The notes below the pieces were generated by a model. That model was not told the origin of the DNA. It ran no database searches and worked only from the letters and a program-made list of their open reading frames with translations. Of a stretch of DNA of 64,000 bases, positions 24,749 to 32,917 are shown piece after piece; position 1 is the stretch's first letter; every line of letters begins with the position of its first letter. The stretch comes from Candidatus Limivivens intestinipullorum (GTDB lineage Bacteria; Bacillota; Clostridia; Lachnospirales; Lachnospiraceae). Where the stretch lies: the NCBI GenBank assembly GCA_018711185.1, contig DVIQ01000012.1:1-64000 (forward strand), in the 5' to 3' direction. The position numbers were made by a program, and so were the translations under genes.

Positions 24749-25849
24749 TTATCTCCATCCCTGAAAGCCGTCAAATTTTTCCGAAATTTCCTTCAGATGT
24801 CTGGTGATTTGAATATGCTGCGGACAGTGCTTCTCACACTGATGACAGCCTATGCAGTCTCCCGCCTTGGGATGCGTCTGGGTCAGGTTATAATAATACA
24901 CCATCTGGGTTGTCATGTATCCGTGCTGGAACAGGGCGAAATACTCTGGAATCGGGATGTGCCTGGGACACTGTACTGTGCAGTATCCGCATCCGGTACA
25001 GGGAATCGTCAGATTCGACTGGATCACCTTCGCGGCTTTCGCGCAGATCTGGAGTTCCTCCTCATTCATAGGCCGGAAATCCTTCATGGTACGAATGTTA
25101 TCTTCCATCTGTTCTATACTGTTCATACCGGAAAGCACCATCATAACGCCCTCATGGCTGGCGGCGAACCGCAGAGCCCAGGAGGCGCTGGAGACGTCCG
25201 GAGCGCAGCTTTGAAAGAGCCTTTCCGCTTCCTCTGGCAGATTCACCAGGGTTCCGCCTTTTACCGGTTCCATCACGATCACCGGCTTTCCATATTTGCG
25301 GGCAGTCTCATAGCATTTCCGGGACTGGATGCTTTCATTTTCCCAATCCAGATAGTTTATCTGAAGCTGCACCACTTCAATCTCCGGATGCGCTGCCAGA
25401 ATCTCATCCAAGAGTTCTGCCTTGTCGTGAAACGATATGCCGATATGTCGGATCTTGCCTTCCGCTTTCTTCCGCTTTACGAAATCAAAGCTTTCCAGCT
25501 CCAAGGAGACTTTATAATTGACAGCTCCCTGATTATGTAAAAGATAATAATCAAAATATCCGCAGCCAAGACGCCTTAGCTGGTCCTCGAAGACCTCCTC
25601 CTGCTCCTCTTTGCGGCGCATAAACTCATTGGAGAGCTTTGTGGTAAGCACATAGCTTTCCCGCGTATAGCGGTCCACCAGCGCTTCCTTCAGGGCAGGC
25701 TCCGACAGACCGCGGCAATATTTATACGCCGTGTCAAAATAAGTGAAGCCGTTTTCCATAAAGACATCCACCATATTTTTAACCAATTCGATATCCACTG
25801 CGTCCTCCTTAAATGGCAGACGCATAAAACCAAATCCGAAATTCTTCAT
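24749..25849 (-). CDS. Aldo/keto reductase with C-terminal 4Fe-4S ferredoxin domain
   Basis: A 366-residue oxidoreductase. A TIM barrel with DTAYKYCRGLSEPALKEALV (catalytic Asp and Tyr) and HNQG leads to a two-cluster tail, CTGCGYCTVQCPRHIPI and CIGCHQCEKHCPQHI. Such fusions are common in anaerobes and probably exchange electrons with ferredoxin-like partners. ATG 25849 follows AGGAAG with 8-nt spacing; the longer frame upstream has no RBS. It ends 21 bp upstream of the esterase gene, so the two may be one transcript. Confidence 0.93.
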   Translation of the reverse strand: MKNFGFGFMRLPFKEDAVDIELVKNMVDVFMENGFTYFDTAYKYCRGLSEPALKEALVDRYTRESYVLTTKLSNEFMRRKEEQEEVFEDQLRRLGCGYFDYYLLHNQGAVNYKVSLELESFDFVKRKKAEGKIRHIGISFHDKAELLDEILAAHPEIEVVQLQINYLDWENESIQSRKCYETARKYGKPVIVMEPVKGGTLVNLPEEAERLFQSCAPDVSSASWALRFAASHEGVMMVLSGMNSIEQMEDNIRTMKDFRPMNEEELQICAKAAKVIQSNLTIPCTGCGYCTVQCPRHIPIPEYFALFQHGYMTTQMVYYYNLTQTHPKAGDCIGCHQCEKHCPQHIQITRHLKEISEKFDGFQGWR

Positions 25850-26127
25850 ACGGTTCTTCCTTTCTTTCTGACGGGGAAATATCCTTTTTTCTATTTTATT
25901 TCTCTGCCTGCGCTGTTTCAATCAGAGATATAAGGATATTTGATAAGTAAAACTTATAGCCTATTCTATTATAAGCAGCGTCTTCCTGCTTTGGAAGTTC
26001 CGATAAGTTCATTCGTTTAAATGAAATGGTTAAAACTCCCCCATTGTGCCTGGCCGGCCCCCACTGAAAGAAATCGGATACTGCCGCCCCGCAGATGAAC
26101 GTGAGCGTTGGCAAGGCGACCATTTGG
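25850..26127. other. Intergenic stretch without a supported gene
   Basis: AT-rich near the reductase, with a near-palindrome around CTTATAGCCTATTCTATTATAAG that includes a minus-strand TATAAT and may be the reductase promoter. No ORF with RBS is seen. Confidence 0.4.
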
Positions 26128-26156
26128 TTGACATGCCAAAACACGCATGCTATATT
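26128..26156 (+). promoter_or_regulatory. Promoter of the Uma2-family gene
   Basis: TTGACA, 17 bp, TATATT, about 75 bp upstream of the ATG. Confidence 0.7.
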
Positions 26157-26234
26157 GGGATTGTTCGGAGAAATCCGATTTGCATGAACGTGTCAGATGA
26201 ACTCGATATAGGAAAGCATAGGAGTGATGAAATT

Positions 26235-26780
26235 ATGGCACGGCCACAGGAAAAGATCTATACGATAGAAGATATTTACAAGCTTCCGGAAGGAACCAGG
26301 GCAGAGCTTATTGACGGCCAGATTTATTATATGGCTCCGCCGAGCAGGACGCACCAGAGAATTTGTGGTGAGTTATATTACTTGATAAAAGATTATATCC
26401 GAAAAAAGAACGGTTCATGTGAAGTATACGTTGCGCCCTTTGCGGTATTCCTCAACAAAGACGATACAAACTATATCGAACCGGACATTTCCGTGATCTG
26501 CGACCCGGCAAAGCTGGATGATAAGGGCTGCCACGGCGCGCCGGATTGGATCATCGAGATTGTATCACCAGGGAATCCGGAACATGATTACTTTAGCAAA
26601 CTTTATAAGTACAGGCTGGCCGGTGTCCGGGAATACTGGATCGTTGACCCCAGAATGAAAACCATTACGATTTATTTCTTTGAGGGAGACATCTGGGCGA
26701 AACAGTATACTTTTTCCGATGCCGTTCCGTCGAATATTTATGACGATCTGACCATTGATTTTAAAACAATGAATTTGTAA
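26235..26780 (+). CDS. Uma2-family (DUF820) nuclease-fold protein
   Basis: A 181-residue protein of the PD-(D/E)xK-like Uma2 family, common in cyanobacteria and Clostridia, of unknown role. Landmarks are YKLPEGTRAELIDGQIYYMA, FVLNKD-like AVFLNKDD, YIEPDISVICD with the active-site Asp, DWIIEIVSPGN with Glu, and KYRLAGVREYWIVD. GGAG lies 10 nt before ATG 26235; the frame upstream is unsupported. It is monocistronic. Confidence 0.88.
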   Translation: MARPQEKIYTIEDIYKLPEGTRAELIDGQIYYMAPPSRTHQRICGELYYLIKDYIRKKNGSCEVYVAPFAVFLNKDDTNYIEPDISVICDPAKLDDKGCHGAPDWIIEIVSPGNPEHDYFSKLYKYRLAGVREYWIVDPRMKTITIYFFEGDIWAKQYTFSDAVPSNIYDDLTIDFKTMNL

Positions 26781-26836
26781 AAAACTGCCCGCCCCCGCCA
26801 ACATGGCCGTTGGCGCGGCCATGTTGGCGGGGGCGG
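26779..26836 (-). terminator. Very strong terminator of thpR (20-bp perfect stem)
   Basis: CCGCCCCCGCCAACATGGCC (26789-26808) pairs perfectly with its complement at 26817-26836. On the minus strand it is followed by GGGCAGTTTTTT; on the plus strand there is no T-run, so it is directed at the minus-strand thpR gene. Confidence 0.8.
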
Positions 26837-26869
26837 CTGAAAAGCCAGTGACTTTTTCATTTTTCACCT

Positions 26870-27352
26870 TTAAAGCTCCTTGTATCTCGCTTTTCCGTCT
26901 CTGAGCTCCGATTTCATCAGAGAAGCCCTTTTTACGGTCGCCTCTCCCCTCAACGCCTGCTTTTGCCGTCCTGTACCGGAAGCCTTCCGCACCAGAGTAA
27001 TATGCGGAATAAACCGATCCTTCTCGCAGGGAATCCCGTTGGCGTCCAGGGCGGCACGCAGCTCCTTCACATACGTCTTCAGCTTTTGATTTCCCTTAAC
27101 TCCCGCCCACAGGATATTTCCAAAGTTTCCCGTATCTGCCAGGCTCAGGCGAAATTCCGGAAACGGAACGCTTTTCATAACCGCTTTTACCTTGGTCGGA
27201 TCCGAATATTCGCCGATAAAGGCCAGGGTCATATGAAGATTCCCGGCCGGCACATAGTTTCCCTCCACGCCCTGTTCCTTCAGTGTATGCATAAACCGAA
27301 CCAGGACTTTCGTCAGCTCCTCGGGGAGCAGAATTGCAATAAAAAGCCTCAT
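26870..27352 (-). CDS. thpR: RNA 2',3'-cyclic phosphodiesterase (2H family, ThpR/LigT)
   Basis: A 160-residue 2H phosphoesterase. The two catalytic motifs are HMTLAFIG (about 42) and HITLVRKA (about 123). RLFIAILLPEELTKVLVRF and NILWAGVKGN are family landmarks. It opens 2',3'-cyclic phosphates on RNA ends; the bacterial role is not settled. RBS AGAGGTG is 7 nt before ATG. It is monocistronic. Confidence 0.92.
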   Translation of the reverse strand: MRLFIAILLPEELTKVLVRFMHTLKEQGVEGNYVPAGNLHMTLAFIGEYSDPTKVKAVMKSVPFPEFRLSLADTGNFGNILWAGVKGNQKLKTYVKELRAALDANGIPCEKDRFIPHITLVRKASGTGRQKQALRGEATVKRASLMKSELRDGKARYKEL

Positions 27353-27375
27353 TTTTTCACCTCTTTACCCGTTCT

Positions 27376-27481
27376 TTTATTCCCGCAAGCAACGAGCCAA
27401 GCGGACATGCTTGCATGTCCATTTGGCGGTGCTGTGTTCCGGTGGCACACGTTTAGCACCGACCGAAACGGAGTGTAGAAC
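27376..27481 (+). repeat. 105-bp dispersed repeat, copy 1
   Basis: It runs from TTTATTCCCGCAAGC to GAAACGGAGTGTAGAAC and is close to identical to the inverted copy at 38278-38383. It contains two hairpins: GGACATGC/GCATGTCC and GGTGCTGTGT.../GTTTAGCACC with GTGGCAC. It lies directly upstream of thpR. No ORF of significance and no flanking duplication were found. Confidence 0.8.
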
Positions 27482-27652
27482 AATAGTATACCACAGAATT
27501 ATCTGCTTATCTATCCGAAAGAATCCGACAGTAATTCCATTCATCATTCCTGGTCCCGCTGTATAAATCATTGACTTTCAAACTATCTGCCGGTTTCTGG
27601 TTCTGCTATGACATCTTTGGGATATCCTGCTGCACCATTCTCGTTGCATAAC
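27482..27652. other. Intergenic stretch without a supported gene
   Basis: About 170 bp between the dispersed repeat and the flavodoxin terminator. No RBS-led ORF, RNA gene or clear promoter is seen. Confidence 0.4.
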
Positions 27653-27682
27653 AAAAAGCATGACTCCCATGAATCATGCCTT
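27653..27682 (-). terminator. Intrinsic terminator of the flavodoxin gene
   Basis: On the minus strand GCATGATTC pairs with GAGTCATGC and is followed by TTTTTG. Confidence 0.8.
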
Positions 27683-27701
27683 TTATTTTTTGGATATTAT
27701 C

Positions 27702-28358
27702 TTACAGCCCCAGTTCCTCCACCCAGGCCTGGATATCCGCTTCCGAAGCCCCTGAACGGAACCGCATGCCTTCCTGCCAGTCTCCGGTTCCTGCCAGCTC
27801 TGCCAGCAGATTTCCGCTGTCGCCGATGCCTGATGAGGAAGATGTGCAGAAGGGAATCACGGTCTTTCCGGTGAAATCATTTGCCTCCACAAAGGTATTC
27901 ACCGGCCATGCGGCGATGCCCCACCAGATCGGGTACCCAATAAACACCGTATCATAGGAATCCCAGTTATCCACCGTTGAAGCCACCAGCTCAACCTCCC
28001 GCTGATCCTCGTTGGCGTATTCGGTGGATACCCGGCTGCTCTCGTTTGTCCAGTCCAGATCCTCAGAAGTATATGGGTCGGCAGGCACCAGTTCAAAGAG
28101 ATCTCCGCCCACGGCCTCCGCAATGGTATTTGCCACGGCTGCGGTGTTTCCTGTGGCAGAATAATAAACAACCAGCGTATCGGAACCGCTTTCCGACTCC
28201 GTATCCGCAGCTGCCGCTTCTCCATCCGCACCCGTCCGGGCCGCGCTTTCTGTCTGCGTTTCGCTCTGTCCGCCATTCGCGGCTGAGCTGCATCCGGCTA
28301 AAAGACTTACCGCTGCTGCGCTCACCAGAAACAAAGAGATTATTTTTTTTGCCTTCAT
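27702..28358 (-). CDS. Flavodoxin-domain lipoprotein
   Basis: A 218-residue exported flavodoxin. ATG 28358 has GGAG 11 nt upstream; the signal ends in SLLAGC, a lipobox. After a Ser/Glu/Ala-rich linker the flavodoxin_4-type domain starts LVVYYSATGNTAAVANTIAE (FMN phosphate loop), with FIGYPIWWGIAAWPVNTF and PFCTSSSSGIGDSG around the flavin ring. It follows the DUF4405 membrane gene with only 5 bp between, so a membrane cytochrome-like protein and an extracytoplasmic flavoprotein are co-expressed. That suggests outward electron transfer, which is inference. Confidence 0.9.
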   Translation of the reverse strand: MKAKKIISLFLVSAAAVSLLAGCSSAANGGQSETQTESAARTGADGEAAAADTESESGSDTLVVYYSATGNTAAVANTIAEAVGGDLFELVPADPYTSEDLDWTNESSRVSTEYANEDQREVELVASTVDNWDSYDTVFIGYPIWWGIAAWPVNTFVEANDFTGKTVIPFCTSSSSGIGDSGNLLAELAGTGDWQEGMRFRSGASEADIQAWVEELGL

Positions 28359-28363
28359 AAAAA

Positions 28364-29065
28364 TCACTGCTCCTTTTTTCTTTTCTTTCTGCCACATCGG
28401 TTCCCGGCTTTCTTCAGCCCTTCGCTGACATAATAGCCGATGAACACAAACAGGCCCATGGCTGCCATATAGTCCAGAAGGAAAAAGAAAACCGGTTCTT
28501 CATAATCAAAGAAGACAAAGTGTACCCGCATCAGCATATAGCTTCCAATGTCTCTTTTCCAAAACGCGTAAAGTCCGTAAACGGCCAGAATAAAAGCCGC
28601 TGCCCGAACAATCCAGGTTCGCGCCGCAGACGCTTTTTTCAGATGCTTCTGCGCCGTCTTTACCATCATGCCCCAGTGGATACCCAGATGAAGCGACATC
28701 AGCGCAAAGCCCCAGTAAGCGCAGACCATATGCATACGGCTTGCCAGCGCCGATATGCCCCGGATACGCAGAAAGGCAAACAGGTGGCGGGAAAGAATCA
28801 CGCCGCTGACCATAGATCCCAAAAAGCTGATCAGGATCAGCACCACCAGAAACGTCTGTACTATGCGAAACGGGGTGCAGCGGCCTTTTCCGAGATTCCC
28901 GGTCCATTTTCGGTTCAGGATGTGGTGCAGTACAAACAGCACAAACATGCCTGCTCCGATCCATTCGTGGACCGCTTCGCCGATCAGCTCATAGGGCATA
29001 AGCAGCAGCAAAGCCAAAGTCATAAGGAAATCAATGGCAAGGTTCATCTTTAATTTTCTGCTCAT
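28364..29065 (-). CDS. DUF4405 membrane protein (cytochrome b-like, His-rich)
   Basis: A 233-residue protein with about five hydrophobic spans. HEWIGAGMFVLFVLHHILN and RMHMVCAYWGFALMSLHLGI then HWG place His residues in helices at the spacing used for haem b in cytochrome b561-type proteins. The basic C-terminus (GRKKRKKEQ) faces the cytoplasm. AAGGAG is 6 nt before ATG. It is the first gene of a two-gene unit with the flavodoxin lipoprotein. Confidence 0.85.
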   Translation of the reverse strand: MSRKLKMNLAIDFLMTLALLLLMPYELIGEAVHEWIGAGMFVLFVLHHILNRKWTGNLGKGRCTPFRIVQTFLVVLILISFLGSMVSGVILSRHLFAFLRIRGISALASRMHMVCAYWGFALMSLHLGIHWGMMVKTAQKHLKKASAARTWIVRAAAFILAVYGLYAFWKRDIGSYMLMRVHFVFFDYEEPVFFFLLDYMAAMGLFVFIGYYVSEGLKKAGNRCGRKKRKKEQ

Positions 29066-29098
29066 GTCAGGCTCCTTTTCTTCTTTATGCGCCTATTA

Positions 29099-29168
29099 TA
29101 AAAAAAAAAGAGACCCCATAGGAAGTCTCCTTTCGTTTTGCAGTGCAAACCTCCCGGTTTGCTCTCCT
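29099..29168 (-). terminator. Terminator-like dispersed repeat, copy 1 (after MATE gene)
   Basis: On the minus strand GAGACTTCC and GGGGTCTC form a hairpin followed by ten T residues, ending the MATE gene. The hairpin and the following 35 bp (TTTTGCAGTGCAAACC and a GGTTT tail) recur at 34790-34835 and 36445-36503, so it is both terminator and repeat. Confidence 0.75.
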
Positions 29169-29269
29169 TATGGTTCTCTGTATTGTGTTTTGCCATCCAA
29201 AGCCGGAAGCTTTCCGTACCAGAGCAGCAGGCCGTAAGCAAACAGCGCCGCGGCCGGCAGCGGCCGCTC

Positions 29270-30634
29270 TCAGGCTCTTGCGGTCTGAAGCTGCCGGATA
29301 CACTTCCTGCGCACAAACCAGAAGCAGACCGCCTGCATCAGGATTGTGATAATCCAGGAGCCCGGATAGGAGATAAACAGAAAATACAGGGAACGGTGAT
29401 TGGGGAAGAACACGTAAATCCAGATGATTCTGGTGACTACCGTTCCGATAATGGACAGAACCATAGGCACTGCCGAGTGTCCCATGCCCCGCAAAGCCCC
29501 CGGGATCAGATCCATGATGCCGCAGAGGAAGTAGGGAACCGTGGTGATGGACAGAATCTCCAGACCGCACTGAATCACTTCCGTCTCTTCCGTGTAGATA
29601 CTCAAAATCTGCGCCCCGAGCACATAAGCTCCTATGCCCAGAACCAAAGCAACGCCTGCGGACAGCACAATACAGTCCGCCAGAACCCGGTCCATGCGCT
29701 TCTGCTTTCCGACGCTGTAGTTCTGACTGGTAAAGCTCATGCAGGCCTGGGTAACGGCATTGATGGCTGAGTACAAGAAGCCCAGAACATTGTTTGCCGC
29801 CGTATAGCCCGCCATAGCCGTAGACCCGAAGGAGTTTACAGAGGACTGCAGGAGCACATTTGAGAAATTGATTACCGTGCTCTGGATGCCCGCGGGAATC
29901 CCTACCTGAAAGATGCGCTTCAGATAAACGGCTTTTATCGTAAGCCTGGAAAAGCGAAGCTGATAGCTTCCCTCCGACTTATAGAGACAGCGCAGCACCA
30001 GAATACAGGAGATGCACTGGGAAGCCACCGTGCCGATGGCCACTCCCGCCACGTCCAGAGGAATCACAATGACCAGCAGAAGATCCAGCGCCACATTGGC
30101 AAGTCCGGCAGCGCAAAGAAACAGCAGGGGCCTTTTTGTGTCCCCCACTGCCCTTAAAACGGCCGCGCCGTAATTATAGAGCATAAAAAACGGCATTCCA
30201 CAGAAGTAAATCCGCATATAAAGGGCGGACTGATCGATGACGTCATCCGGCGTCCCCATCAGCGCCAGGGCCTGCCTGGAAGCTCCAAGCCCCACGAAAG
30301 CCATAAGGACTCCGCTGATCAGCGCCAGCGCAATGGCCGTATGTACCGCTTCCGACATTTCCCGGTCACGCCCTGCCGCGTAGTACCTGGCCGCCAGGAC
30401 ATTGGCTCCCAGGGAAATCCCGATAAAAAGATTCGTAAAAAGACTGATCAGCGCCGTGGTGGACCCCACCGCGGCAAGGGCCTGGCTTCCGCTGAAACGC
30501 CCCACCACGATGATATCCACCGCGTTGAACATAAGCTGCAGGATACTGGAGATCATCAAGGGAAACGAAAAGGAAATCAGCTTGTCCATAATCGATCCAT
30601 TGCACATGTCAATTTCATATTTGCTCTTTTTCAA
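29270..30634 (-). CDS. MATE-family efflux transporter
   Basis: A 454-residue transporter with twelve hydrophobic spans arranged in two halves. FSFPLMISSILQLMFNAVDI, VVGRFSGSQALAAVG and the duplicated QVGIPAGIQSTVINFSN belong to the DinF/NorM-like MATE group that exports cationic drugs with Na+ or H+ antiport. The start is TTG 30634 with GGAGG 9 nt upstream; ATG 30607 is a possible alternative. A second, different MATE gene lies at 34987-36345. Confidence 0.93.
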   Translation of the reverse strand: MKKSKYEIDMCNGSIMDKLISFSFPLMISSILQLMFNAVDIIVVGRFSGSQALAAVGSTTALISLFTNLFIGISLGANVLAARYYAAGRDREMSEAVHTAIALALISGVLMAFVGLGASRQALALMGTPDDVIDQSALYMRIYFCGMPFFMLYNYGAAVLRAVGDTKRPLLFLCAAGLANVALDLLLVIVIPLDVAGVAIGTVASQCISCILVLRCLYKSEGSYQLRFSRLTIKAVYLKRIFQVGIPAGIQSTVINFSNVLLQSSVNSFGSTAMAGYTAANNVLGFLYSAINAVTQACMSFTSQNYSVGKQKRMDRVLADCIVLSAGVALVLGIGAYVLGAQILSIYTEETEVIQCGLEILSITTVPYFLCGIMDLIPGALRGMGHSAVPMVLSIIGTVVTRIIWIYVFFPNHRSLYFLFISYPGSWIITILMQAVCFWFVRRKCIRQLQTARA

Positions 30635-30731
30635 GGTTCGATCCCTCCACTCAAAATAAAAATCGCCTTGCTTATCTTACAGCGATCTTCTTTTTTCGTC
30701 AATCCCTTCTTTTTCTCTCCGGTTCGCTATA

Positions 30732-30788
30732 GGAACAGTTCAGACCAGGTCTGCGCACATGCTGCGCGGACCTGGTCTGAACTGTTAC
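30732..30788 (+). repeat. Short 57-bp MITE derivative (copy 3), near-perfect palindrome with target duplication
   Basis: GGAACAGTTCAGACCAGG is mirrored by CCTGGTCTGAACTGTTAC around GTCTGCGCACATGCTGCGCGGAC-like sequence. TCGCTATA flanks it on both sides (30724-30731, 30789-30796), a perfect 8-bp duplication. It lies between the MATE gene and the alpha/beta hydrolase gene and would fold into one hairpin in RNA. Confidence 0.85.
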
Positions 30789-30801
30789 TCGCTATAGCAT
30801 C

Positions 30802-31836
30802 TCACCCATCCCGCACTGAGCCCGTGGTTTCCGGCTGCTGTTTCCAAAACGCGCGCCGCAGCGCCTGGCACCGTATATTTACCATCCTTTTTGTAATCAT
30901 TGTTTTCGTAAATACATCAAAGCCGTGAAAAGTACCCCTTACATCCTGCAGTCTTGCGGAAACCCCCGCCTCTCTCAGAGCTCTCCAATAATTGACGGCT
31001 TCATCGTGAAGGCAGTCAAATTGCTCCGCTTCAATATATGCCGGCGGAAGCTCATGAAAATCTTCTGCTTCCGCCGGAGATGCGTAGCACCGCTTCCCGA
31101 AGGTCCCGTTTTTCAGATAGCGTTCCCACATTTTCTTTGACAGACGTGCATTCCATAAAGGACTGTCGGTATATTTTTTCATGGAGCCGGTATTCATTCT
31201 GGCGTCCAGTACAGGATAGATCAGCATCTGAAAACACAGGTCAGACTTTCCTTCCCTCCTGCTTCGAAGCGCGCAGGCAGCCGCAAGAGCGCCGCCGGCA
31301 CTGTCGCCGCCCACCGCAATCCGATTCCGGTCAACATGCAGTTCTTCACAATTTTGACGCGTATACGTAAGCCCCGCCCAGCAGTCTTCAAAAGGAACCG
31401 GAAAGGGGTGGCTTCCCGCTGTCCGGTAATGGACAAAAATAACGGCGCAGCCCGCCTTTTCAGCATATGCTCCCATATGTTCATGGATATAAGGGGCATC
31501 TTCCAGGCAGAATCCGCCGCCATGAAAGTATACCAGACAAGGCATGGCGTTTCCTGTTCTCCTTGGGCTGTAAATGGTAAGCCGGATCTGCTCTCCCTTT
31601 GCCACGGCAATCCACTTTTCTGTCCGCTTTATTCCGGAAGGAGGTTCTGGCAGTTCCATAGAAGCCAGTCGTCTGTTTGCCATTTTTAAAACGCGGTAAG
31701 AAAAAAGCCCATCCGGAACAATAAATTTATTCATAAGGGAATATCCTTTCGCCAGAGGATACTTTTTATCGCGCAGCCGGCACCACAGAGCGGCTGCAGC
31801 GGTCACTCCCGTCATAACAAGGTATGTTTTCTTCAT
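30802..31836 (-). CDS. Alpha/beta hydrolase, HSL/acetyl-esterase type, with N-terminal membrane anchor
   Basis: A 344-residue hydrolase. ATG 31836 has GGAG 9 nt upstream. Residues 1-20 (MKKTYLVMTGVTAAAALWCR) are hydrophobic and may be an uncleaved anchor. HGGGF (oxyanion hole), VGGDSAGGALAAAC (nucleophile Ser), the Asp in EQFDCLHDEAVNYW and His in TFHGFDVF make up the hormone-sensitive-lipase-like triad. Short-chain ester substrates are likely. The 3' end lies 13 bp from the MITE copy at 30788. Confidence 0.9.
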   Translation of the reverse strand: MKKTYLVMTGVTAAAALWCRLRDKKYPLAKGYSLMNKFIVPDGLFSYRVLKMANRRLASMELPEPPSGIKRTEKWIAVAKGEQIRLTIYSPRRTGNAMPCLVYFHGGGFCLEDAPYIHEHMGAYAEKAGCAVIFVHYRTAGSHPFPVPFEDCWAGLTYTRQNCEELHVDRNRIAVGGDSAGGALAAACALRSRREGKSDLCFQMLIYPVLDARMNTGSMKKYTDSPLWNARLSKKMWERYLKNGTFGKRCYASPAEAEDFHELPPAYIEAEQFDCLHDEAVNYWRALREAGVSARLQDVRGTFHGFDVFTKTMITKRMVNIRCQALRRAFWKQQPETTGSVRDG

Positions 31837-32005
31837 CTGTATTTTCTCCGATTTTACCATCATTTTTTATAACAGTATAGTACGAAATCTTTATGTTGGG
31901 AACGCTTTTTGCTAAACTCGCGTCGTGATTCCTCAAAACAATTTCCGGGCCGGGCGCAGCTTATAAGCTTACGCCTGACCCTGAAATTGCCGCTTCATGG
32001 AAAAT

Positions 32006-32917
32006 CTATATCAGCAGATTGACTGTCAGCCCGGTGATGAAAGAAAAAGCCATCACGAAGACAAGATAGATCAGAAAATTTTTCATGCCCAGCACGATTT
32101 TCAATGCGCCAAGATTTGTAATCTTGGTTGATGGCCCTGTGATCATAAAGGCTGCCGCGCTTCCCATGCTCATCCCATCCATGAGCCACGCCTGGAGCAG
32201 CGGAATCGTTCCGCCGCCGCAGGCGTACAGAGGAACACCCACGGTTGCCGCCATCAGTACGCCGAAGGCTTCGTTCCCTCCAAAGGCCGTTGTCATCAAA
32301 TCCTCCGGCACATACCTTTGAAACAGGGCGGACAGCAGGATGCCCACAAGAAAATACGGGCCGGTAGCCCGGATATTCCGCCCCACGTTCTTCATCAGCC
32401 GAAGCAGGAGATTGGGGTCCGTGTCATGACTCACCGGTTCGTCAAAGCTATCGAAGCGAAAAAACGGCTTTCCTCTTTTGAAGGCCCATATCAGCAATCC
32501 GGCTGCAATTCCGCAAAGGAAGCAGGAAACGATCCGCACGGCCAGCGCTGTGGTGCCCAGAGCCGTGCTGTAGATAATCAGCTGGGGATTCAGAAGGATG
32601 GAACACATCATAAAGGATGCCAGCCACTCGTCCCGCATCCCGCTTCTGGTGAAAGAAGCGGCCAATGGAATCGTGCCGTACATGCATAACGGCGACGCAA
32701 TGCCCAGAAGGCTTGCCGGCACAATTCCAAGCAGCCCCATCCGGCTCTGGCTCATGGCCCGGAACAGGCCATGGATCTTATCCTTCAGAAAAACAGAGAT
32801 ACAGGAACCCAGCAGAATGCCCAGCACCCAATAGCCGAAAATCTGCCGCAGCTGCACATCAAAGTAATACCAAAGATAGACAAATTCCCGGTGCAGAATA
32901 TCGAACAGCTCACTCAT
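32006..32917 (-). CDS. ArsP/YraQ-like permease (DUF318)
   Basis: A 303-residue membrane protein with eight or so spans. The two symmetric repeats each carry a G-[IV]-ASPLC-x-x-G-T-[IV]-P or GVPLYACGGGTIPL motif, followed by LNPQLI or MITGPSTKI segments, typical of PF03773. Members include ArsP, which exports trivalent organoarsenicals, and YraQ of unknown substrate. The Cys residues in both motifs are of interest for thiol-reactive ligands. Its start overlaps the DUF362 lipoprotein stop by 8 bp, and its own RBS is weak, so translation is coupled. Confidence 0.88.
   Translation of the reverse strand: MSELFDILHREFVYLWYYFDVQLRQIFGYWVLGILLGSCISVFLKDKIHGLFRAMSQSRMGLLGIVPASLLGIASPLCMYGTIPLAASFTRSGMRDEWLASFMMCSILLNPQLIIYSTALGTTALAVRIVSCFLCGIAAGLLIWAFKRGKPFFRFDSFDEPVSHDTDPNLLLRLMKNVGRNIRATGPYFLVGILLSALFQRYVPEDLMTTAFGGNEAFGVLMAATVGVPLYACGGGTIPLLQAWLMDGMSMGSAAAFMITGPSTKITNLGALKIVLGMKNFLIYLVFVMAFSFITGLTVNLLI

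Noticed and set aside
26788-26836. Perfect 20-bp hairpin as terminator of the Uma2 gene
   Set aside because: There is no T-run on the plus strand; the T-run lies on the minus strand, so it is assigned to thpR.
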